This document shows positions 1 to 8,468 of a DNA stretch of 14,180 nucleotides, piece by piece. Positions within the stretch are counted from its first letter, which is position 1, and each line of letters opens with the position of its first letter. Location: the NCBI GenBank assembly GCA_046541515.1, contig JBKHDD010000125.1, forward strand, positions 1 to 14,180, read 5' to 3'. The DNA is from CAYFVR01 sp046541515 (GTDB lineage: Bacteria; Desulfobacterota; Desulfobacteria; Desulfobacterales; Desulfococcaceae). A model generated the notes under the pieces. It had not been told where the DNA came from. It did no database searches and saw nothing but the letters and a program-made list of their open reading frames with translations. Both the position numbers and the translations under genes were made by a program.

Positions 1-38
1 CCGCAACATTTTTTATCCGGATTTTTGTACGAAAATCG

Positions 39-61
39 GTCCCCGACCCGGCGTCGGGGAC
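39..61. repeat. Perfect 9-bp inverted repeat (hairpin) upstream of the ABC operon
   Basis: GTCCCCGAC (39-47) pairs perfectly with GTCGGGGAC (53-61) around a five-base loop. It lies 45 bases before the chosen start of the ABC ATPase gene. No T-run follows it on the + strand, so it does not look like a classical terminator for an upstream gene. It could be a leader hairpin, an operator, or one copy of a dispersed palindrome, because the 12-mer GTCGGGGACGAA at 53-64 recurs at 5272-5283 beyond the other end of the operon. Confidence 0.55.
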
Positions 62-106
62 GAAATGGAGTCATCGTCGAACTTACCTTGGAGGACGTCT
101 GAATCC

Positions 107-1048
107 ATGATTGAAGTCAAGCATTTAACCAAGCGCTTCGGGACCAAGACCGCGGTGGACGACGTGTCCTTCACCGTGGAAAAGGGAGAGATCCTCGGCT
201 TTCTGGGTCCCAACGGCGCCGGCAAATCCACCAGCATGCGGATGATCACCGGCTTTCTGCCGCCCACCCGGGGCACCGCGGTCATCGGCGGCGACGACAT
301 TCGGGAGGCGCCCATCGCCGCCCGGTCGCGCATGGGCTATCTCCCGGAGAACGCGCCGGTCTATCCGGAAATGACGGTTCGGGGCTATCTCAATTTCTGC
401 GCTGAAATCCGGGGCTTTTCCGGCGAAGCGCGGAATCGGCGGGTGGCCGAAACGGTGGAACGCTGTTTTCTCAACGGCGTCGAGCCCCAGCCCATCGGGA
501 CCCTTTCCAAGGGCTATCGCCAGCGGGTCTGCTTCGCCCAAAGCATTCTCCATGATCCCGAATACCTGATCATGGACGAGCCCACCGACGGCCTGGATCC
601 CAACCAAAAACACGAAGTCCGCCAGATGATCCGGCGAATGAGCGCGGACAAGGCCATCGTTTTGTCCACCCACATCCTGGACGAGGTGGACGCGATCTGC
701 ACCCGGGCCATCATCATCTCCGGCGGCCGGGTGGCGGTGGACGACACGCCCGAAAACCTCCGCGCCCGCTCCAAAATCCACGGCACGCTGTCGCTGACCC
801 TCTCTTCCGCCGATCCCGAGGCCGTGCTGGGGCGGGTTCGGAAGATCGACGGGGTCAGGGAGGCACGGCTGCTGGAAAGCGAGAACGGCCTCGTAAACAT
901 CCGGGTGTTTCCCGCCCAATCCGCCGATCCGCGAATCGCCGACCGGGTGGTGGCCGCCCTTTCCGACGGCGGCTTCGAGCTTCGGACGCTGTTCGTGGAA
1001 CGGGGACGGCTCGACGAGGTCTTCCGCACCATCACTTCGGCCGGCTGA
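107..1048 (+). CDS. ABC transporter ATP-binding protein, GldA/NosF-like
   Basis: This is the cytoplasmic ATPase of an ABC-2 type system; with the next gene it probably forms the ATP-driven motor. Numbered from the ATG at 107 (313 aa), it has Walker A GPNGAGKST at residues 34-42, the family-typical Q-loop region GYLPENAP, the signature LSKGYRQR from residue 133, and Walker B LIMDEPTDGLDPNQ with D157/E158. The H-loop histidine is H189 (STHIL). About 100 C-terminal residues resemble the accessory domain of this subfamily. An in-frame ATG at 65 would add 14 residues. The 107 start is preferred because family members begin at MIEVKHLTK and a GGAGG lies at 90-94. It is first in a four-gene operon, 53 bases before the permease. 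GldA and NosF are the closest named families; the substrate is unknown. Confidence 0.93.
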   Translation: MIEVKHLTKRFGTKTAVDDVSFTVEKGEILGFLGPNGAGKSTSMRMITGFLPPTRGTAVIGGDDIREAPIAARSRMGYLPENAPVYPEMTVRGYLNFCAEIRGFSGEARNRRVAETVERCFLNGVEPQPIGTLSKGYRQRVCFAQSILHDPEYLIMDEPTDGLDPNQKHEVRQMIRRMSADKAIVLSTHILDEVDAICTRAIIISGGRVAVDDTPENLRARSKIHGTLSLTLSSADPEAVLGRVRKIDGVREARLLESENGLVNIRVFPAQSADPRIADRVVAALSDGGFELRTLFVERGRLDEVFRTITSAG

Positions 1049-1101
1049 CGCCGCCGCGGTCTTTCTTGTCATCCAAAAACCGTGATCAATCTAGGTGAGG
1101 C

Positions 1102-1851
1102 ATGGATACCAAAGCGTTTGCGGTACATGTACGGGCGATCTTCAAGCGGGAGATCGCCGGGTATTTCGGCTCCCCGGTGGCCTACGTCTTCATCGCCATC
1201 TTTCTGATGCTGTTGGGGTTTTTCACGTTCTACATCAGCCGGTTCTTTGAAATGGGCCAGGCCGACCTGCGGGCCTTTTTCGAGTGGCACCCCTGGGTCT
1301 ATCTGTTCCTGGTGCCGGCCGTGGCCATGCGGCTGTGGGCCGAGGAACGGCGGATGGGCACCATCGAGCTGGTGCTGACCTTTCCGGTGACGCCCTGGGA
1401 GGTGATTCTGGGCAAATTCCTGGCCGCCTGGCTCTTTCTGGGGGTGGCCCTGGCGCTCACGTTCCCGATGGTCCTGACGGTGGCCTATCTGGGCGACCCG
1501 GACATGGGGGCCATCTTCTGCGGCTACGTGGGCAGCCTCTTCATGGCCGGCGCCTTTCTCAGCGTCGGCTGCATGACCTCCGCCCTGACCCGCAGCCAGG
1601 TCATCAGCTTCGTGGTGGCCTTGGTGCTCAGCCTGTTTTTCATTCTGGCCGGTTTTCCCCCGGTCACCGACATGCTGTCGGGCTGGGCGCCGGACTGGCT
1701 GCTGGCGGTGGTTTCGGAACTCGGCTTCCTCTCCCATTTCACGGCCCTTCGGCGCGGCGTGCTGGACCTTCGGGACATCGTCTACTTCCTCTCGGTGGTG
1801 GCCTTTTTTCTGTTCGCCAACGGGCTGGTCATCGAAAACCGACGGACCTGA
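1102..1851 (+). CDS. ABC-2 type transporter permease, GldF-like
   Basis: This 249-residue integral membrane subunit is the partner of the preceding ATPase. About six hydrophobic segments are visible, at roughly 25-46, 62-78, 102-127, 135-160, 167-188 and 225-245. The N-terminal part (KREIAGYFGSPVAYVF) and the loop after the second segment (MRLWAEERRMGTIELVLTFPVT) are characteristic of the ABC-2 permease subfamily found with GldG-like proteins. That loop probably contacts the ATPase. The AGGTGAGG just before the ATG at 1102 supports the start. The gene lies 53 bases after the ATPase gene and 76 bases before the gldG-like gene. In gliding Bacteroidetes the corresponding proteins support gliding, but this cassette also occurs in many non-gliding bacteria, so gliding should not be assumed. 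Confidence 0.92.
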   Translation: MDTKAFAVHVRAIFKREIAGYFGSPVAYVFIAIFLMLLGFFTFYISRFFEMGQADLRAFFEWHPWVYLFLVPAVAMRLWAEERRMGTIELVLTFPVTPWEVILGKFLAAWLFLGVALALTFPMVLTVAYLGDPDMGAIFCGYVGSLFMAGAFLSVGCMTSALTRSQVISFVVALVLSLFFILAGFPPVTDMLSGWAPDWLLAVVSELGFLSHFTALRRGVLDLRDIVYFLSVVAFFLFANGLVIENRRT

Positions 1852-1927
1852 GCCCCATTCGGCGCGCCTCCGGCCGCCGTCAACGGATTCAACCCCAAAT
1901 TCCGATTGATCAACTGGAGAATTTCCC

Positions 1928-3832
1928 ATGTCGGATACGGAAAAAACATCCGCCGGCCCCTCCCGATCCCTGCTGTCCGCGGGCGGGCTTCTGCTGGTGC
2001 TGGTGATCTTGGCGCTCTTCAACCTGTTGCTCGGCCAGGCGAGTCTGCGCTGGGATCTGACGGAAGACAATATCTACTCCCTCTCCGAAGGCTCCCGAAA
2101 AATCCTTTCGGAGCTGGAGCGGGACGTGACCCTGCAAATCTACCACGGCGAAGACGACGCCCAGGCGCCCATGCGGCTGAAAACCTACGCCCGTCGGGCC
2201 ATTGATTTCATCCGGGAATACGAGTCCGCCAGCGACGGCCGGGTGAACGTGGAAGTGATCGACGCGGAGCCGGACAGCGAAGCGGAGGAATGGGCGGTCA
2301 CCTACGGCGTGAACGGCGTGGACCTGCCCACCGGCGACCGGTTTTACTTTGGCCTGGTGGCGCTTTCGGCGGACCAGGAAGAAACCATCCCCATGCTGGA
2401 CCCGGCCCGGGAAGAGCAGTTGGAGTACGAGGTGACCCGGACCATCTGGCGGGTGCAGGCCCCCAAGCGGACCACCATCGGGGTGATCAGCGGTCTGCCG
2501 ATCTTCGGCGGACCGCCCCAAAACCCCATGGGCCAGCCCCGGCAAAGCGACCCCTGGCTCTTCATCCAAGAATTGCGCAAGACCTACGAGGTGACCGAAA
2601 TCGCCGCCGACGCCGAGGAAATCCCCGGGGATGTGGACGTGCTGCTGGCGGTCCATCCCACCGGCCTCTCCGATTCCCTGGTCTACGCCATCGACCAGTT
2701 CGTGTTGCGGGGCGGCAACCTGATGGCCTTCGTGGACCCGCTGCCGGTGACCATGGGACAGGAGGGCATGGGGGGCCCCGGCGGCAGCGACGGCCTGAAC
2801 CGGCTGCTGCCGGCATGGGGGATCGAATGGTCCGCCGACCGGGTGCTGGTGGATTTCGGCAACGCCACCCAGCTTCGGGGACAGAACAACCAGATCGAGG
2901 ACAATCCCCTCTGGATCAGCCTGGCGCCCGAGGCCTTCAGCCAAGACGCCATTTTGACCGCCCAGCTGGAAAGCCTGCTGATGCCCATGGCCGGGACCCT
3001 TTCCAAGGCCGAGGACGCCCCCGGGGAATACGAGACGCTGGTCCGCTCCAGCGCCAATTCCTCCACCATCGGCGCCATGGAGGCCCGGTTCGCCGGCGAC
3101 AACCTGCGGCGGGATTTTTCCGCCACGCCGGACCGGTACGACCTGGCCGTTCGGGTGCGCGGAACGTTTAAGAGCGCCTTTCCCGACGGAAAGCCGAGCG
3201 GGGAAACCGACGCGGAGGGCGAGGCGGCCGGAGACGAAGCCGCCGGGGACGGCGGGGAACACTTGGCCGAGGCGGCCGCGCCCGCCACGGTGGTGGTGGT
3301 CTCCGACGCCGACATGCTCTTCGACAATTTCTACGTGCAGCGCCAAAATTTCCTGGGCATGAACATCAGCCGGATGTTCAACGACAACCTCAACTTTCTC
3401 CTCAACGGCGGCGAGCTGCTGGCGGGCAACGACGCCCTCATCGGCATCCGCAGCCGGGGCAAGTTCGAGCGGCCCTTCACCCGGGTGGAGGCGCTGGAAC
3501 GAAGGGCCCAGGAGCGCTGGCTGGCCCGGGAGCAGGAGCTGATGCGCAAGGTGGATGAAACCAACCGGAAGCTGGAGCAGCTCGAACGGCAAAAGGACGG
3601 CTCCCAGGAATTCATCATGAGCGCGGAGCAGGAGGCTGAAATTCAGCAATTCCAGCAGGAAAAGGCCCGCATCAACCGGGAGCTGAAGGAGGTGCGCCGC
3701 AATCTCCGGGCCGACATCGAGACCCTGGGCGGGTGGGTCAAATTTCTCAACATCTTCGGGATGGTGCTGGTGGTGGCCATGGCCGGCCTCGCCTTCGGCC
3801 TGTACCAGCGGCGACAAAGCGGCCGCGGATAA
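1928..3832 (+). CDS. GldG-family ABC transporter auxiliary protein
   Basis: This 634-residue protein has a hydrophobic anchor near residues 15-36 and a second at about 606-626, so the bulk should be extracytoplasmic. The first part (from about 45, including LRWDLTEDNIYSLSEGSRKIL) matches the GldG/ABC_transp_aux family of proteins encoded beside ABC-2 transporters. A tract rich in Ala, Gly, Glu and Asp at about 420-455 interrupts the conserved part just before VVVVSDADMLFDNF. Residues about 520-600 are highly charged and helical in appearance, probably a coiled coil, and lead into the C-terminal anchor. GGAGA at 1916-1920, seven bases before the ATG, supports the start. It likely works with the ATPase and permease before it and the DUF4340 protein after it. 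Its biochemical activity is unknown. Confidence 0.9.
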   Translation: MSDTEKTSAGPSRSLLSAGGLLLVLVILALFNLLLGQASLRWDLTEDNIYSLSEGSRKILSELERDVTLQIYHGEDDAQAPMRLKTYARRAIDFIREYESASDGRVNVEVIDAEPDSEAEEWAVTYGVNGVDLPTGDRFYFGLVALSADQEETIPMLDPAREEQLEYEVTRTIWRVQAPKRTTIGVISGLPIFGGPPQNPMGQPRQSDPWLFIQELRKTYEVTEIAADAEEIPGDVDVLLAVHPTGLSDSLVYAIDQFVLRGGNLMAFVDPLPVTMGQEGMGGPGGSDGLNRLLPAWGIEWSADRVLVDFGNATQLRGQNNQIEDNPLWISLAPEAFSQDAILTAQLESLLMPMAGTLSKAEDAPGEYETLVRSSANSSTIGAMEARFAGDNLRRDFSATPDRYDLAVRVRGTFKSAFPDGKPSGETDAEGEAAGDEAAGDGGEHLAEAAAPATVVVVSDADMLFDNFYVQRQNFLGMNISRMFNDNLNFLLNGGELLAGNDALIGIRSRGKFERPFTRVEALERRAQERWLAREQELMRKVDETNRKLEQLERQKDGSQEFIMSAEQEAEIQQFQQEKARINRELKEVRRNLRADIETLGGWVKFLNIFGMVLVVAMAGLAFGLYQRRQSGRG

Positions 3833-3886
3833 CCGCGTTTCCGAAAACCCAATCCGACAACCCAAAAGGATTCGATCGAGGGAATT

Positions 3887-5179
3887 ATGAAATCGAAAAC
3901 ATTCCTGACCCTGCTGGCGGTGTGCGCCGTTCTCGCCCTGGCGTCTTGGGCCGTTTTTCAGGGCGAGGAAGAAGTCGCAGGCCCCGTGGGCGCGGATTAT
4001 TTTTCCGGCCTGCCGATCAACGAAGTGACCGCGCTGACCCTGACCGGTCCCGACGGCGAGGTGGTCCTGGAAAAAAGCGGCACGGTCTGGCAGGTGGAAA
4101 GCCGCCACGGATATCCGGCCGATTTTGAGGAGATTCGGAAATTCATCCTGAAGCTGCGGGATTTGAAGGTGGGACGCACCTTCGCGGCGGACGAGGAATC
4201 CCGACGGCGGCTCTCCCTGCTGCCGCCCGACGCGCCGGAGGCCGAGGCGGACCAAAGGGGCGCCCGGGTGGCGATGAAAAAGGCCGACGGCGAAACCGCG
4301 GCCGACCTGATCATCGGGGCGGCCAGGGAAACCGAAACCGGGAACGGCGGCCACTACCTGATGCCGGCCGACGGCGAAACGGTTTTCCTGGTGGACGAGA
4401 GCTTCCGCTTTATCGAACTGGATTCCGCCGAATGGCTGGCCCCGGACCTGCTGGACGTCTCCCCGGGCGACGTCCGCCGGGTCGCCCTGCTCAACCCGGC
4501 CACCGGCGAGGAACAGTATCTGATTGAGCGGCCGGAAAAGGGCGAACCGCCCGCGTTCATCAACCCCGACCCGGCGGAACGGGAGGGCGCGGTGATCGAA
4601 TCCAAGGTCGCCAACCTCTTTTCCGCCCTGGACGACCTGACCCTCCGGGACGTGGCCGACCCGGAAACGCCGGCGGACGAGATGGGGCTGGAGAATCCGC
4701 TTTGCCACGAATTCTGGCTCTTCGACGGGACGACGTACACCGTCTGCCGGGGCGAGCCGACGCCCGATTCCGACAACGAACGGTACATTCGGGTAACCGC
4801 CGGCTACCGGGCCCCGCCGGAATCCGAACCCGAACCGGAACCGGCGCCCGAGTCGGAAGCGGAGGCCGAGGCGACCGGGGAAACCGTCGAAGAAACCGGG
4901 GATGCCCCGGAAGAAGAGACCGCGAGCGGGGAAGAAGCCGAAGCCCCGGCGGACGAAGCTTCCAAGGCGGCGGAATCGGAACCGGCGGAGGAAGGACCGG
5001 ACCCGGCCCAACTGGCCGCCGAGGCGGAGAAGAAAAACGAGGCGCTGTCCCGCTGGACCTTCGCGGTGGTGGAGTGGAAAGCCGACCGGCTGGAAACCGA
5101 CCTGAACGAATTTTTCGAAACGCCGGCGCCGGAAGGCGAGGCCGCGACAGAGTCGGAGGTGATCGGCGGCGGTTCCTGA
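3887..5179 (+). CDS. DUF4340 domain-containing protein, membrane-anchored
   Basis: This 430-residue protein starts with a short basic stretch and a hydrophobic segment (about residues 5-24), read as an uncleaved anchor or signal peptide; there is no clear lipobox. The following region contains the W-x-V-x(4)-GYPAD-x-E-x-I pattern typical of DUF4340, a family of unknown function commonly encoded directly after GldG-like genes. A strongly acidic low-complexity tract rich in Glu, Pro and Ala runs from about 312 to 382. After it a conserved-looking segment resumes (RWTFAVVEWKADRLETDLNEFFE), so the tract appears to be inserted inside the domain rather than being a tail. GAGGG a few bases before the ATG supports the start. 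It is the last gene of the operon, 54 bases after the gldG-like gene, and is followed by a strong terminator. Confidence 0.88.
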   Translation: MKSKTFLTLLAVCAVLALASWAVFQGEEEVAGPVGADYFSGLPINEVTALTLTGPDGEVVLEKSGTVWQVESRHGYPADFEEIRKFILKLRDLKVGRTFAADEESRRRLSLLPPDAPEAEADQRGARVAMKKADGETAADLIIGAARETETGNGGHYLMPADGETVFLVDESFRFIELDSAEWLAPDLLDVSPGDVRRVALLNPATGEEQYLIERPEKGEPPAFINPDPAEREGAVIESKVANLFSALDDLTLRDVADPETPADEMGLENPLCHEFWLFDGTTYTVCRGEPTPDSDNERYIRVTAGYRAPPESEPEPEPAPESEAEAEATGETVEETGDAPEEETASGEEAEAPADEASKAAESEPAEEGPDPAQLAAEAEKKNEALSRWTFAVVEWKADRLETDLNEFFETPAPEGEAATESEVIGGGS

Positions 5180-5230
5180 TTCCGCCGAACAACGCGAAAC
5201 CCGGCCGCCGGCCAATGGTCGGGAATTAAA

Positions 5231-5254
5231 CGGGCGCTCCCTCGGGAGCGCCCG
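5231..5254. terminator. Bidirectional intrinsic terminator between convergent operons
   Basis: CGGGCGCTCCC (5231-5241) and GGGAGCGCCCG (5244-5254) form a perfect 11-bp GC-rich stem around a minimal loop. CTTT follows on the + strand, and TTTAATT follows on the - strand. It lies 52 bases after the DUF4340 stop and 47 bases beyond the stop of the convergent kinase gene, so it probably terminates both operons. Confidence 0.85.
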
Positions 5255-5271
5255 CTTTGGATGGGTCAATG

Positions 5272-5289
5272 GTCGGGGACGAAGTCCCC
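5272..5289. repeat. Second hairpin with the GTCGGGGACGAA repeat
   Basis: GGGGAC (5275-5280) pairs with GTCCCC (5284-5289) around a GAA loop. The 12-mer GTCGGGGACGAA (5272-5283) is identical to 53-64, before the ABC operon. It sits between the main terminator and the kinase stop codon, so it may add to termination on the - strand or be a copy of a dispersed palindromic repeat. Confidence 0.45.
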
Positions 5290-5300
5290 CGCTCAAAACG

Positions 5301-8300
5301 TTACCGATCCGGATCGGACGCGTCCCCGTCGCCGATCTCCTCCGCCAAGGGCAAAAAGACCCGGAACAGGCTGCCCCGGCCCGGTTCGGTTTCCAGATCC
5401 ACCGCGCCGTCCAGGCCCTTCAACGTGCCCAGAACCACCGCCAGCCCCAGCCCCCGCCCGGTGAAGCGGGTGGAAAAAAACGGATCGAACAGCCGTTCCC
5501 GGTCCTCGGCCGAAACGCCGTCTCCCGAATCGGAAACCTCCAGCGCGGCGTAGGAACGGTCTTTTCGAGGCTGAAACCCCACCGGCATCGCATGGGCGGT
5601 TTCGATTTCCCGGCCGGGAACGACGGACAGGCGAACCCGTATGGTCCCGCCCGCCTCCTCCATGGCCTCCCGGGCGTTTTCCACCAGGTTTTCCAGAATC
5701 TGGCGCAGATTTTCCTCCCGGGCCCGCACGGCGATGTCCCGATCGGCGAAATCGGCCACCAGGTTGACCGCGGAGGGCATCCGGGAACGGAGCTGCGAAA
5801 CCGTCCCACGGCAAATCTCGGCCATGTCCAGGGTTTGCCGATCCTGGCCGAAATAGCCCAGGTAGGCCAGCATTTGCCCGCTTAAATCCGAGGCGCGGCG
5901 AGCCGCCGCAATGGCCGCCTCCAGGTTTTGGCGAATAAAAGAGGATTCGGGGGCGTCCTCTTCGGCCATTTCCAGGTTGCCCAGAATGGTAAAGAGCAAG
6001 TTGTTGAAATGGTGGGCGACGGCCCCGGCCATCCGCTCCAGGCTTTCCGCCTTCCGGAGCTGATGGGCCTGCCGGTCCAGCCGCCGGCGTTCCCGCTCCA
6101 GCTCCTTGTCCCGGGTGACGTCGATGTGCGTGCCGAGCATACGGACCGGCGCGCCGTCTTCGTCCCACTCCACCACCCGCCCCCGATCCCGCACCCAAAC
6201 CCAATGGCCGCTCTTGTGGCGAATCCGGCAGTCGCATTCGTAATAATCCTTTTCCCCGGAAAAATGGGCCCGCAACCGTTCTTCCGAAGCCGGCAAGTCT
6301 TCCGGATGGCAAAGAGTTTTCCAGGTGTGGATGCTCACCGGCGCCAGCTCCTCCAGGGTATAGCCGGCGATTTCCGCCCACCGTTCCGAAAACCAAGCCT
6401 CGCCGGTGGCCAACCGCCATTCCCAGATGCCGGCCCGGGTGCCCCGGATCACCTGTTCCAGCCGTTCCTTCTCCCGGTGAATTTCCATTTCGCACCGGAT
6501 CAGCTCGGTTTCGTCGTGGCCGATGGCCAGCAGGCCCGCCGGATTCCCCTCGGGGTCGTGCAGCAACGTGCCGAACCACTCCACCATGATCTCCCGGCCC
6601 TCCCGGTCCAGGATCCCGAAGCGTTCGCCATGGGTGAATTGCCCCGCCAAAGAGGCATGAAACCGCTCCCGGGCCGCGGGAATCGCCTCCGGTCGCAGGA
6701 AGGTCGCAAACCAGTCGGCGCCCTTCACCTCTTCCAGCCGGCGGCCGCAGAGGTTTTCCATGAACCGGTTGAACCGGACGATGCGGCCCTCCATGTCCAG
6801 CACCAGGATGATCGTCGGCGCGGTTTCCACCAGGCCGTCGGCGAAATCCCGCTCGGTCCGCAGGGCGTTTTGGGTCTGCCGCAGTTCGGTGATGTCGACG
6901 GCGGCGCAGACCACGTGCTCCACGTCGCCGTCGGCGCCCAGCCAGGGGGATTTATGGATCTGAAGGAGCCGGGCTTCCCCGGCGGCGTTTCGGACCCATT
7001 CCTCGGTCCGCACGGGGAGGCGGGTATCGAACACCTGCCGGTTGCCCGCCCGGCAGACCGCCGTTTCGTCGGCGGACAGAAAGCTTTCCAGCGGCTGGAA
7101 TTCCAGCCGGGATTTGTCCAGCCCCAGAAAGTCGGCGTGGGCCTGGTTGACCCGGCCGTACCGCCCGGTATCGGCGAGATACCAGACCTGAATGGGGATG
7201 GCGTCCAGCAACAGGGTCAGCTCTTCGTTCTTTCGCCGCAACCGGTCTTCCGCCCCCCGTCGAGCCGTCACGTCGGAAACCACCGTCAGCACGCTCCGGA
7301 CGCCTTCGGCCCCGAAAACCGGGATTTTTCGGACCTCGGTGTAAAACCGGCGGCCCCCCGCGGAAAAATTCTCCTCGGAAAACCGGGGCTCGCCGGCGTC
7401 AAACACATCGGCGTACTCGGCCAACGCGTCGTCCGACAAAAAGGGAAACACCTCCCGCAGGGGGCGGCCCAGGGCGTCGGCGCATAGGCCCAGCTCTTCG
7501 CACCACTCCCGGAAGCGACGGTTCAAAAGCAGAATCCGCAGATCCGGCCCCACGATGTGCGCGCCATCCTCCAGGGAATCCACCACGGTTCGGTTCAGGG
7601 ACTCGCTGGCCCGGAGCTGGCGGCTCCGTTTTTCCAGCAGCTCCTCCACCCGCAACAGGGCCCGTTCCCGCCGGGCCCGGTCGCACAGGGCCACCAGATA
7701 CTCCGGCTCGAAGGGCTTTCGCACATAGGCGGCGGCCCCGGCCTTCATCCATTCCACGGCCAGCTCGGGGCGCGGGTCGCCGGTCATCATGATGCAGACG
7801 CATTCGGGATTCCAGGCCCGGAATCCCCGCAGGAGGGAGTCCCCGTTGCCGTCGGGCAGGTGGTAGTCGATCACCGCCACGTCGAATTTCTCGCCTCGGA
7901 AAGCGGAAATGCCCTGACGGCCCTTGAGCAGGGCGTCGGCCCGGTAGCCGTGATTCCGAAAGGCGGATTCCAGGGCTTCGGCCAGGGAGGGGCTGTCTTC
8001 GACGATGAGAACCCGGGGCGGGGCGACGTTGACCTCGCCCGCCAGCAAGGATCGAACCGCCGCGAGCAGCCGCTCTCCGTCCACCGGGGAGGGAAGGAAG
8101 GCGTCGGCGCCGATGTCCGACGCGATGCGGTTGGCCTCGTCGCCGGAGAAGGTGGCGGAAACCACCAAAATGGGGATTTTGTTGTAGCGCTCAAACTCCG
8201 GCGAGCGGAGCAGACGGCAGAATCGCCAGCCGTCGATGCCCGGCATGTACAAATCGGTGATGATCAGGTCGGGCGGTCGCCCGGCGTCCATGCCCCGGAG

Positions 8301-8408
8301 CGCCTGCTCCGCGGAGGCGAAGCTCCGAACCGCATGGCGGTCCTTTTTGAGCAGACCGGACAGGATGGACAACTGGGTGACGTCGTCGTTGACGATGATG
8401 ATCGACAT
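5301..8408 (-). CDS. Soluble hybrid histidine kinase: REC-REC-PAS(x4)-H-box-HATPase
   Basis: This 1035-residue cytoplasmic signalling protein has no transmembrane segment. REC1 (about 1-122) has acidic residues D8/D9 and phospho-acceptor D52, but the conserved lysine position reads LPSP, with S107 in place of Lys. REC2 (about 132-250) is complete, with D138, D181, T209 and K231. Four PAS/PAC repeats follow at about 272-385, 392-510, 516-638 and 645-768. The H-box is AVAHHFNNLL, with H799 the likely phospho-histidine. The HATPase domain has N box ENLVENAREA (N907/N911), G1 DSGDG (960-964), an F box near 974 and G2 GRGLGL (984-989). The ATG at 8408 is preferred over an upstream in-frame TTG at 8459 because a GAGG lies five bases before it and REC domains begin at this point. 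It lies 60 bases after the larger kinase gene and is probably co-transcribed with it. Signal and output are unknown. Confidence 0.93.
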   Translation of the reverse strand: MSIIIVNDDVTQLSILSGLLKKDRHAVRSFASAEQALRGMDAGRPPDLIITDLYMPGIDGWRFCRLLRSPEFERYNKIPILVVSATFSGDEANRIASDIGADAFLPSPVDGERLLAAVRSLLAGEVNVAPPRVLIVEDSPSLAEALESAFRNHGYRADALLKGRQGISAFRGEKFDVAVIDYHLPDGNGDSLLRGFRAWNPECVCIMMTGDPRPELAVEWMKAGAAAYVRKPFEPEYLVALCDRARRERALLRVEELLEKRSRQLRASESLNRTVVDSLEDGAHIVGPDLRILLLNRRFREWCEELGLCADALGRPLREVFPFLSDDALAEYADVFDAGEPRFSEENFSAGGRRFYTEVRKIPVFGAEGVRSVLTVVSDVTARRGAEDRLRRKNEELTLLLDAIPIQVWYLADTGRYGRVNQAHADFLGLDKSRLEFQPLESFLSADETAVCRAGNRQVFDTRLPVRTEEWVRNAAGEARLLQIHKSPWLGADGDVEHVVCAAVDITELRQTQNALRTERDFADGLVETAPTIILVLDMEGRIVRFNRFMENLCGRRLEEVKGADWFATFLRPEAIPAARERFHASLAGQFTHGERFGILDREGREIMVEWFGTLLHDPEGNPAGLLAIGHDETELIRCEMEIHREKERLEQVIRGTRAGIWEWRLATGEAWFSERWAEIAGYTLEELAPVSIHTWKTLCHPEDLPASEERLRAHFSGEKDYYECDCRIRHKSGHWVWVRDRGRVVEWDEDGAPVRMLGTHIDVTRDKELERERRRLDRQAHQLRKAESLERMAGAVAHHFNNLLFTILGNLEMAEEDAPESSFIRQNLEAAIAAARRASDLSGQMLAYLGYFGQDRQTLDMAEICRGTVSQLRSRMPSAVNLVADFADRDIAVRAREENLRQILENLVENAREAMEEAGGTIRVRLSVVPGREIETAHAMPVGFQPRKDRSYAALEVSDSGDGVSAEDRERLFDPFFSTRFTGRGLGLAVVLGTLKGLDGAVDLETEPGRGSLFRVFLPLAEEIGDGDASDPDR

Positions 8409-8468
8409 GGAAGCCTCGCGGGGTATGGCGAAACGGAAATGTGATTTTTGCACCGCCAAAGCCCCGGG

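Noticed and set aside
65..106. Upstream ATG at 65 as the start of the ABC ATPase
   Set aside because: It follows directly on a hairpin, lacks a ribosome site, and adds 14 residues absent from the typical family N-terminus.
1910..5296. 1128-residue open frame on the - strand opposite the GldG and DUF4340 genes
   Set aside because: Same explanation: low-complexity translation with no domain, opposite genes with clear family motifs and ribosome sites.
5990..6020. HHFNN instead of HDFNN in the kinase H-box as evidence of an inactive kinase
   Set aside because: The likely phospho-histidine is retained, the ATP-binding motifs are complete, and I recall HHFNN variants as common in this kinase type.
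5928..7487. 519-residue + strand frame opposite the soluble kinase
   Set aside because: Composition is a shadow of the PAS-coding strand and there is no family resemblance.
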